From: Siphonodentalium dalli
Lineage: Eukaryota; Mollusca; Scaphopoda; Gadilida; Siphonodentaliidae
NCBI GenBank assembly: GCA_032622095.1
Contig: CP136065.1
Coordinates: forward strand, 205,884,151-205,948,150
Direction of reading: 5' to 3'
DNA length: 64,000 bases
This document shows positions 55,993-64,000 of the stretch, one piece after another; position 1 is the stretch's first letter, and every line of letters starts with the position of its first letter. The position numbers were made by a program, and so were the translations under genes. Below the pieces are notes generated by a model. It saw only the letters and a program-made list of their open reading frames with translations, made no database searches and was not told the DNA's origin.

Positions 55993-57040
55993 ATGTTACT
56001 TTTATAGTAGAGCGGACATACCTATATAGTATATCGGTGAGCATATTCATGCATTTGCCTTGTTTCTTGATAAGTCCGTTTGAATTTGCGTCTTGAAGAG
56101 AGGGTTTGAATTTGAGTAATATATATCACCCGTTAAAACGTTATACTCTACCAGGGTTAAACCGTCCAATCTAAATCATTAAAAAGTGTACTAATCTTGC
56201 GTTTAGATACTACTTATCACATCCAGTCGTCGAAAAGTTTTTATTTCAATATCAGATTTTCGGAGTAATTTTCCCCATGTGATCTTCGGTGGAATTTGCC
56301 AAATCTGAACCCACCCGACACAAACACTCCCTTGAGCAGGTTGCGTTTATAGTAGAGCGGTCAAATTTTGAAGGCATACCTACAGTATACCGGCTTACAT
56401 GCTCCTGCGTGAAACTCGCTCCCACATTAGCCCGTTTGGATTTGGGGCTAAAAAATCGGCTAGTGATAGACTACATAAGTATACATTTTAATGATATATA
56501 GCGTTGTCACGAGTAAACCGTTCCATCTGAAAATTAGAAAATCGCACTCTGGATGCGCGTTAATACTAGCCATCAGATGTACGCGTCAAAAAAAATTATC
56601 TCGATGTTTGAATTTTCACCCCTTTGCAATTTTCGTGGAATTGTCCTAAAGTCTCAACCCACACTGACACACATGCTCCGTTGGGCATGTTACATTTATA
56701 GTATAGCCGTCAAACTTCTGGGACGTACATGAAGTATGTCAATGTACATTCTACGACATTATCTTGCTCTTTAACCACCCGGTTTGAATTTGGCGGGAAA
56801 CATAGTTGCAATATTTCCGCACCCCTTAACGCGGAAAGTCCTGGGTAAAAACATGTTTAGGCGGTATATTCGAGTTGGAATTAGTCTTTCAATTCGGAAT
56901 ATGCAATAAAAAATTTAGAGCTCTGTACTTATAAATAAAAAAAAAAAAAAAAAAAAAAAAACCTTGGTTTATTCATCCTGGTGTGTAGTGTGTCCCCCTG
57001 TTTATGGGCGGTAACTCTTCAGGGAAAGCGCGGACACAAG
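55993..57040. repeat. Three diverged satellite-like units of about 348 bp
   Basis: The block ttatagtagagcggacatac recurs as ttatagtagagcggtcaaa at 56345 and ttatagtatagccgtcaaac at 56693. Units share the downstream pieces cccgtttg.atttgg, a taaaccgt.c.atct block, a cagat..acgcgtc or similar block, and cc.acc.gacac. Divergence among units is substantial. The end of the third unit is not clear, and an A run follows at 56938-56961. Confidence 0.65.
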
Positions 57041-57519
57041 TTTTGATGCCGGTGGGCAGTAGGGCATACCGAGGTGTACATACGGTCCAATTTTCGATGC
57101 TCTGCTCCTTATAATTTCCGAGATAATAAAATGACATTTTTTCAAATAAAGGGAGATAACTCCACAGGGCAAACGCGGACAATATTCATTATACGTCGAT
57201 AGGTTAGAACTCTTTGACCCCAACATACGTACAAAATTTGAGATTCATACTCCTTATACTTTCAGAGATTAGGGAGTTGTAAAAGTGTCGAGTATAATAA
57301 TAATAATAATAATGAAAAATAATCGAAAAAGGGCCATAACTCCGTCAAAATCCATTCGGCCGAGTTTCCGATACCATTGTACTTAGTAGACCGTGGATGC
57401 CTACAATCGCTAGAGATTTCGCGTTCCTACTGCCCTTTAGTTTCTGAGTATTTCCAAATAAACGGAAAACGGCACCAGTACAAAAACAATATACTTCCTT
57501 GGTTACACCATGGAAGTAT
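57041..57519. repeat. Low-complexity repeat field with gggagataactc motif and (AAT)n
   Basis: aaagggagataactcc.cagggcaaacgcggac at 57150-57180 echoes gggcggtaactcttcagg and gaaagcgcggacac at 57005-57035, so an old duplication of about 145 bp is present. An (AAT)n run lies at 57294-57313. No gene. Confidence 0.5.
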
Positions 57520-58345
57520 AATAATAAATAGTTTTTATATAGCGCTTTATCCCAGATGGCCCAGAGCGCTTACATACCTACTAGTACCCTGCCGTCTATC
57601 ACACGTGATATACATACATATATACACACCACATATCCTTTATACACATACATCAAAATAACTAAACAACATCTGAGGTAACTTCCCCATAGTGAGCACA
57701 GAATAATTCACTCTTTAACAAAGTTTTGAATTCGGTCAGAGAGTTTGCAAATCTTGTGTCGTGTCTTGGTGAGTTCCAAACATTTGGCGCATACGAATCA
57801 AATGCTCTATCGCCATAAGTTTTCAAAAGTTTTGATGGAATATCCATTAGAGCTTGTGCCTTTGACTTCAGATTCGTAGGTGGAACATACATACTTAAAA
57901 GTTTATCAAAATATTGAGGCAATACCGGGAGAATGCTTGAACTAGATTCTGATTTTTTATAACAGAATGACGCACATTTGTAGTCTATACGTGCACGACT
58001 AGGAAGGTAGTGTAGTTCTTGTAGCAATGTTGTTACATGTGAAAATGTTGGTTTGCGGGAAACAATCATTGGAGCAACATTAATTACTTTTTGCAATTTA
58101 TCCAAGTGTTCAGTTGTGATATCGGCGAGAATGGCATTACAATAGTCTAGTTTTGAAAATACAAATGAAGAAACAAGTGTCTGTGAGCATGTCTGTGTTA
58201 AATATGGCCTGCGAGATGCGAGATGCGACGAAGCTCCATAAACATGGATTTGCACATTGAATTGACCTGTAATTTCATGGATAGTGTGTTATCCAAAACA
58301 ACACCTAGTATTTTGACAGACGATGATAACTGAATATCTGAATCG
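57520..58345 (-). pseudogene. L2-like LINE, C-terminal reverse transcriptase with 3' end
   Basis: The 197-codon frame 58255-57662 reads SSFVFSKLDYCNAILADITT, LDKLQKVINVAPMIVSRKP, LQELHYLPSRARIDYKCASF and ends GDRAFDSYAPNVWNSPRH with FKTLLKSELF. This is the standard order at the end of L2/CR1-like reverse transcriptases (SRLDYCN..L, LQ.vqN.aaR, LHwLP...Ri.yK, R.f...aP..WN.LP). Upstream, in another frame, SVKILGVVLDNTLSMKLQVN (58270-58330) is the preceding block. A frameshift lies near 58240. After the stop the minus strand reads gcgctctgggccatctggga, taaagcgctatataaa and a (TTA)n end near 57520, as L2-type 3' ends do. It is 5'-truncated. Confidence 0.85.
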
Positions 58346-58638
58346 CCTATTTTATTAGGTACTTAGTTATATGGTTTGCAGGTCACGCTTATCGCTTATT
58401 GTTTCGCAAGTATCTCGGCGACGAATGATTTTATTGCCACTAAGAGATATCAATTAGGAATACATGGCGATCACAATTTAAGGACATAATATCAGAGTCA
58501 ACTCCCACTTTGAGGACCTGAGAAACGATCTCGAATGTATTACTATATGATGTATTTGTGAGTTTTGTTGAGAAACCATAATCGTTACTGTGGCTACGGC
58601 GAAACGACAATTTACAGAGAGAGAACACAATTTACTGA

Positions 58639-58646
58639 CGTAATAC
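58639..58646. other. Target-site duplication CGTAATAC, left copy
   Basis: CGTAATAC occurs here directly before the element and again at 62507-62514 directly after it. Counting the next C gives 9 bp. An 8-bp duplication is typical of hAT and P-type elements, 8-9 bp of Merlin and 9 bp of Mutator-type elements. Confidence 0.8.
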
Positions 58647-60062
58647 CGGTGTGACTAATTAGTGCCCGGTCAAGCCCGGGCACGCCCGGGCACGCCCGGG
58701 CAAGCCCGGGCACGCCCGGGCAGGTCTTGGTGGTCTCATGGGCCCGCAGACAGTCTAATATGATGCCATATGGTAGTAGGATACAGAATAAGCATATATT
58801 AGGAAAATTGACTTGCTGTGTCGTCCACCGGTGGGTTTATTAACCATTTAAATGCCGATATTGACTAAAAGAACCCGGGAGAGCCCAGACGGACGCATAG
58901 ACCCGACCATATTATATATTGATGACTAATGGTAGCGAGGCACTTACTAAAGGTATATATTGCAAATATTGACTCGCTATCTCGTTCGCGGCCGGCTTCA
59001 TTAACCCCTTAAATGACGATATGCGCCAGAAGAACATGGCGCAAGCCCGGGCACGCCCGGGCAGGTCTTGGTGGTCTCATGGGCCCGCAGACAGTCTAAT
59101 ATGATGCCATATGGTAGTAGGAGACAGAATAAGCATATATTAGGAAAATTGACTTGCTGTGTCGTCCACCGGCGGGTTTATTAACCATTTAAATGCCGAT
59201 ATTGACTAAAAGAACCCGGGAGAGCCCAGACGGACGCATAGACCCGACCATATTATATATTGATGACTAATGGTAGCGAGGCACTTACTAAAGGTATATA
59301 TTGCAAATATTGACTCGCTATCTCGTTCGCGGCCGGCTTCATTAACCCCTTAAATGACGATATGCGCCAGAAGAACATGGCGCAAGCCTGGGCACGCCCG
59401 GGCAGGTCTTGGTGGTCTCATGGGCCCGCAGACAGTCTAATATGATGCCATATGGTAGTAGGATACAGAATAAGCATATATTAGGAAAATTGACTTGCTG
59501 TGTCGTCCACCGGTGGGTTTATTAACCATTTAAATGCCGATATTGACTAAAAGAACCCGGGAGAGCCCAGACGGACGCATAGACCCGACCATATTATATA
59601 TTGATGACTAATGGTAGCGAGGCACTTACTAAAGGTATATATTGCAAATATTGACTCGCTATCTCGTTCGCGGCCGGCTTCATTAACCCCTTAAATGACG
59701 ATATGCGCCAGAAGAACATGGCGCAAGCCCGGGCACGCCCGGGCAGGTCTTGGTGGTCTCATGGGCCCGCAGACAGTCTAATATGATGTCATATGGTAGT
59801 AGGATACAGAATAAGCATATATTAGGAAAATTGACTTGCTGTGTCGTCCACCGGTGGGTTTATTAACCATTTAAATGCCGATATTGACTAAAAGAACCCG
59901 GGAGAGCCCAGACGGACGCATAGACCCGACCATATTATATATTGATGACTAATGGTAGCGAGGCACTTACTAAAGGTATATATTGCAAATATTGACTCGC
60001 TATCTCGTTCGCGGCCGGCTTCATTAACCCCTTAAATAACGATATGCGCCAGAAGAACACGC
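58647..60062 (+). repeat. Left arm: about four 341-bp units
   Basis: The landmark caggtcttggtggtctcatg begins at 58721, 59062, 59403 and 59744, an exact 341-bp period. Units differ by only a few bases (for example ggatacag or ggagacag, gatgcc or gatgtc). Each unit divides into halves of about 170 bp: one with atatggtagtaggatacaga and ttattaaccatttaaatgcc, the other with taatggtagcgaggcactta and cattaaccccttaaatgacg, which align with each other. Confidence 0.95.
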
Positions 60063-60225
60063 ACAAAAAGCCCGATCACGAGAGAGCTCGGGGAAGTCCG
60101 GGTGGCACCACGGACCAGTGATCGGTATAGTGTGATGCCTTATGGCGGTAGGGTGGCTGGTATGAACATTTACTGCCGTTATATATCGTTCACGGCGGGT
60201 TCATTTATAATATTGGTGCCCACTC
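60062..60225 (+). repeat. Third, diverged 170-bp-type half-unit
   Basis: After the last 341-bp unit, agctcggggaagtccgggtg, gatgccttatggcggtaggg and ttcacggcgggttcatttat follow the same order of landmarks as the two half-units but are strongly diverged. The 95-codon frame 60102-60389 starts in this repeat and is judged a chance frame. Confidence 0.6.
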
Positions 60226-60535
60226 GATCAGGAATTGGCGGCATTATTGGCCATCCTTTATACGTTCCTATATACAACCGCATATTTTTTTGTGAAAAAC
60301 TTAATTTAACCCCAATGCAGTCGAAAAATTTGCTCACCGCCACGTCACACGTCCAACAGTATGTATATAAAAAAAGAATTACTCGTTAAATTTAAAGCAT
60401 GCAGTTCACAGTTGAAAAAATTGTGAACCGCCGTCATACAATCGCTCTTAGATGGTCATTCTGATGTTTTTTTATTATAATTTACAAGGACTGGCCCTGC
60501 GAATTTGAACTTGTCGGTCGATATATTTTTTGAAT

Positions 60536-61033
60536 CCCTGACATTTCTGCACGGGACATGACCCACTTTCAAAAGCGGACATTTCTCCACCCGGACAGTT
60601 ACCCACCCAGACATTTACCCACTAAGACATTTTCCCACCGGACATTTCCCCGCCCTGCTAATAAAATATTTTATGCTACATCCTTTATCGCAGACATCAA
60701 AGGATGTTTTGAATGGTCAGTGAAGCCTGGACATTGAGGCCATCTCATGTCATGTCAACTCAACCGATGTAATGTTTTGAAAAACATTTATCAGTTATCA
60801 TGGAATCATATCATGGAATTGATTAAGAACAATCGTGGTGGTGACACATTATGTGTCGACGGTCATGCTTATTTCAAAAATAAAGTCAACAATTCGGGTG
60901 GGGAAAAGTCCGGTGGGTAAATGTCCGCATTGAGTAAGTGGGGAAATGTCCGGTTGGTAAATGTCCGATTGGGTAAATGCCCCTTTGCCACTTTCTGAGA
61001 GGTTGGGGAAATGTCCGGTGGGGAAATGTCCGA
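60536..61033. repeat. Nested inverted repeat of ggggaaatgtccgg motifs
   Basis: Left block 60536-60655 has repeated acatttccccaccgg-like motifs (gacatttacccact, gacattttcccaccgg). Right block 60893-61033 has the inverse (ggggaaatgtccggtgg about four times). Short repeats of about 16 bp in opposite orientation around roughly 240 bp suggest a second small foldback element inserted in the centre of the first. This motif family is, from memory, widespread in animals. Confidence 0.7.
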
Positions 61034-61349
61034 TTACCATATTTTGTTTTAGAATATATTATTTGCCTATTGATTGAATTTGGTTCCCGGGAAGTTTGAA
61101 AGCAGAATACTTTGCGAATAATGTTAGAGAATATAACTGAATTGCTCTGTGTTATTTTTTGACTGATTATATGCATGAAGCCAACATAGATTATAGAGGA
61201 TTATGAATATCAATTAAAACACTATAATCTCGATTTACATTCTGGGAAGGGTATCAAACGGATTATAAGATTAGATACCCGTGCGCGGATTCGAGATTGT
61301 GATCTCATTGCACCCTGGGATTTTACTCCTTGATTGTTGAGACAACACT

Positions 61350-62506
61350 TTTCATAATATATGCTTATTCTGTATCCTACTACCATATGACATCATATTA
61401 GACTGTCTGCGGGTCCATGAGATCACCAGAGCCTGCCCGGGCGTGCCCGTGCTTGCGCCATGTTCTTCTGGCGCATATCGTCATTTAAGGGGTTAATGAA
61501 GCCGGCCGCGAACGAGATAGCGAGTCAATATTTGCAATATACCTTTAGTAAGTGCCTCGCAACCATTAGTCATCAATATATAATATGGTCGGGTCTATGC
61601 GTCCGTCTGGGCTCTCCCGGGTTCTTTTAGTCAATATCGGCATTTAAATGGTTAATAAACCCGCCGGTGGACGACACAGCAAGTCAATTTTCATAATATA
61701 TGCTTATTCTGTATCCTACTACCATATGACATCATATTAGACTGTCTGCGGGTCCATGAGATCACCAGTGCCTGCCCGGGCGTGCCCGGGCTTGCGCCAT
61801 GTTCTTCTGGCGCATATCGTCATTTAAGGGGTTAATGAAGCCGGCCGCGAACGAGATAGCGAGTCAATATTTGCAATATACCTTTAGTAAGTGCCTCGCA
61901 ACCATTAGTCATCAATATAAAATATGGTCGGGTCTATGCGTCCGTCTGGGCTCTCCCGGGTTCTTTTAGTCAATATCGGCATTTAAATGGTTAATAAACC
62001 CGCCGGTGGACGACACAGCAAGTCAATTTTCATAATATATGCTTATTCTGTATCCTACTACCATATGACATCATATTAGACTGTCTGCGGGTCCATGAGA
62101 TCATCAGGGCCTGCCCGGGCGTGCCCGGGCTTGCGCCATGTTCTTCTGGCGCATATCGTCATTTAAGGGGTTAATGAAGCCGGCCGCGAACGAGATAGCG
62201 AGTCAATATTTGCAATATACCTTTAGTAAGTGCCTCGCAACCATTAGTCATCAATATATAATATGGTCGGGTCTATGCGTCCGTCTGGGCTCTCCCGGGT
62301 TCTTTTAGTCAATATCGGCATTTAAATGGTTAATAAACCCGCCGGTGGACGACACAGCAAGTCAATTTTCACAATATATGCTTATTCTGTATCCTACTAC
62401 CATGTGGCATCATATTAGACTGTCTGCGGGCCCATGAGAACACCCGGACCTGCCCGGGCGTGCCCGGGCTTGCCCGGGCGTGCCCGGGCACTAATTAGTC
62501 ACACCC
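61350..62506 (-). repeat. Right arm: about 3.4 units of 339 bp, inverted
   Basis: The landmark cctgcccgggcgtgcccg begins at 61432, 61771, 62110 and 62449, an exact 339-bp period. Relative to the left arm every full unit lacks one TA (reading aggtatattgc rather than aggtatatattgc on the minus strand) and has ggttgcgagg instead of ggtagcgagg. The outermost unit keeps gggcccatgag as in the left arm while the inner ones have gggtccatgag. Confidence 0.95.
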
Positions 62507-62514
62507 CGTAATAC

Positions 62515-62870
62515 CCTATCCGTAATTCTTTTCAGTAGTAATTCATCATGCAAAAAGTGTTTAATAATATGGCTAAGTATGTATTTGTAAAGTAGCATTT
62601 TATCGACCGATTGCCATTTGATGTTTGGAATCGGGTCTTGTGTTCAGGATTTATCGGATTTAGATGTGAGGATATGCTATTTCGATATATCCATTGTGTT
62701 ATGTAACGGGAGTGAGTCTGAACGCAGCAAGCTATTTTAACAGCTAACTTATGCTGGAAAGGTCGCACTTGGAAATCAGTCCGTTGGTATAGAAAACATG
62801 GTCCCACGGCAAGCAACTGACGACGTGGCACGGTTTCCGGAATCATGTCATACACTCCCTTATGTTTTCT
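62515..62870. other. Flank of the foldback element
   Basis: The 107-codon minus-strand frame 62532-62855 shows no family motif. No other feature was recognised. Confidence 0.3.
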
Positions 62871-63053
62871 CAGCCCGTTCTCCCTAAAACCCTCACATTA
62901 TTTGCTTATGTAGAAATTATTTTAGTTAGATAATCTGCTTACAATCGCCTCATTTTGAGTCGATAATGTGCTGAAAATGAGAGCAATTTAGTCACATAAT
63001 GAGGCGATTCTAAGCAGATTATGTGCGGACAATGGCACATATAAGCCAACTCA
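62871..63053. mobile_element. MITE family M1, compact copy
   Basis: From cagcccgttctcc to ataagccaactc. The inner inverted repeat is clear: agataatctgcttacaatcg and cctcatttt against aatgaggcgattctaagcag. About 183 bp, so it may represent the complete family unit. Confidence 0.75.
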
Positions 63054-63074
63054 AGACTTCATGGTCCGATCGGC

Positions 63075-63465
63075 ATCTCGGGTTTAGACTAGGTTTTATT
63101 CTAGACCAGGTTTTACTCCAGTTTAGACTAGGTTTAAGTAGGAGTAAAACTTGTAGTAAAACTAGGTTTTATGAGAGTAAAACTGGGTTTTAGTGTAGTT
63201 AAACCCAGTTTTGTGATAAACTCAGTTTTAGTTTGTGGAATTCGATCTCAATTAAAACTAGGTTTTATTGACGTGATAAAGTTATGGTAATATTACTAAT
63301 TGTATGTGGTGAATTGGCTATATAATCATCAGTATAAGCTTCGGTACATATGATTTATACGTACCATACGTCTCGTCACGAAAATATACCTTTAAATATA
63401 CTTTGAAAAAACATCAAAGTTAAACCACCCTACCACAGGTTTTACTAAAACCTAGTTTTGTGGGT
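63075..63465. repeat. Field of aaaactaggtttta-type short repeats
   Basis: Variants of taggttttact, aaaactaggtttta and aaacccagtttt recur in both orientations at 63075-63265 and again at 63425-63465. The outer part (catctcgggtttagact) recalls T1 ends (catctcaggtttaaacc), so this may be a relative of T1. Confidence 0.5.
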
Positions 63466-63806
63466 TTAATTATTGGGTCGATTTTTTTCGCCCAGTATTG
63501 ATGTTGTTTCTTCGCGTATATGGGAGTGTTTATTTTTGAAATGGGGGAGGCGTTTATGCCCGAGCGTTTGTCACTCAATGTACATGCAGGAGAGTCTTAG
63601 TGGAATTCGGGGAGGCGATGTCGGTAGTTATGAGATAAATTATGTGCAAGTGTGATGGATGATTTCTTGCTATATATGTTTGTTTGCAATTCGCTCGTTC
63701 GGATGTCGCTTTGGCGACTGAGGGCATGGATGGATCGGACTGATCAGTTTGACACGAACATGACTTTTGAAACTGATTCCTTATTCACAAAAAGGTCTCT
63801 TTCGGT

Positions 63807-64000
63807 CAATTTGACGCATGGGTTGGTTGCCCGCCCAAATACTCACCAGAGACACTCCAGCCCACACCCGGGGGAGGGTAACGGCCACCCTGAGGGGAAA
63901 GGAGTATGGACCATTTTGGAGAACTAAGGATTTATGCCAATTTGATAGTATGGGTGGGTGGCCCGCCCCAAATAACCCATAGAAACACGCCACCCCTCAC
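63807..64000. repeat. Start of a tandem repeat with a period of about 131 bp
   Basis: caatttgacgcatgggttgg, gcccgcccaaatactcacc and agacactccagccc recur as caatttgatagtatgggtgg, gcccgccccaaataaccc and aaacacgccacccc. The second unit is cut by the window end, so a longer array may continue. Confidence 0.65.

Larger units (their letters stand above)
58647..62506. mobile_element. Foldback-type transposon with satellite-array arms
   Basis: A 3,860-bp element with ends cggtgtgactaattagtgcc and its inverse (one end-base mismatch) and an 8-bp target duplication. Just inside both ends are short runs of gcccgggcac/gcccgggcaa decamers. The left arm is a tandem array of 341-bp units, the right arm the reverse-complement array with 339-bp units. 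The centre (about 60226-61349) holds a nested inverted repeat and no recognised gene. Long inverted arms of tandem repeats resemble Drosophila FB and Galileo elements, but the superfamily here is undetermined and the element appears non-autonomous. Confidence 0.85.

Noticed and set aside
60102-60389. 95-codon frame in the centre of the foldback as a transposase gene
   Set aside because: It begins inside a diverged half-unit of the satellite array and shows no transposase motif.

Overview
The window looks like non-genic, repeat-dominated DNA from a eukaryote, most likely a marine lophotrochozoan such as a mollusc. It is AT-rich and has no operon layout. I found no convincing intact single-copy host gene. 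It carries pieces of at least eight different non-LTR retrotransposon (LINE) copies, two of them with (AATC)n tails of the kind common in molluscs, a tRNA-derived SINE, many hairpin MITEs, a hAT-type relic, a well preserved transposase-like relic of an unnamed animal/fungal family, microsatellites, minisatellites and satellite-like arrays. The species is an inference.

Layout. 1-4950: half of a TTAA-flanked MITE, a decayed hAT (ZNF862-like) relic, then a 188-codon intact ORF that resembles a LINE ORF1 and runs straight into a LINE-like 3' end with an (AATC)n tail. 7.7-9.7 kb: a near-perfect Tc1/mariner-type hairpin MITE, a zinc-knuckle ORF1 relic and a second hairpin. 10.4-13.9 kb: the large transposase relic, about 3.5 kb, with a still-open 359-codon stretch. 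16-19.6 kb: a (TA)n tract, a 1.3 kb array of a 29-bp minisatellite and a 1.1 kb TIR element. 20.5-27.6 kb: three TTAA MITEs built from palindromes that contain TATATAAG, a SINE and two abutting LINE pieces. 28-38 kb: LINE tails, tandem duplications and hairpins. 39-43.4 kb: more copies of the TIR element and a second mariner-type MITE. 43.4-47.8 kb: a LINE endonuclease relic beside a 4.0 kb imperfect giant inverted repeat. 49.5-53.8 kb: a LINE reverse transcriptase/RNase H relic with a nested repeat, two further LINE tails and two more TTAA MITEs. 55.7-58.3 kb: repeat fields and an L2-like LINE tail.

The most remarkable structure is at 58647-62506. It is a 3.86 kb foldback-type mobile element with an 8-bp target duplication (CGTAATAC). 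Its two long inverted arms are themselves satellite arrays: about four 341-bp units on the left and about 3.4 units of 339 bp on the right. Each unit is a dimer of two diverged halves of about 170 bp. Units match within an arm better than between arms, which suggests the arms are homogenised separately.

Working together: these are not cooperating genes but layers of mobile DNA. The non-autonomous elements need transposases or LINE proteins encoded elsewhere in the genome. Nesting (a TTAA MITE in repeat R, repeat R in a LINE, a hairpin in a MITE) gives relative ages. All identifications rest on reading motifs by eye. No database search was possible.
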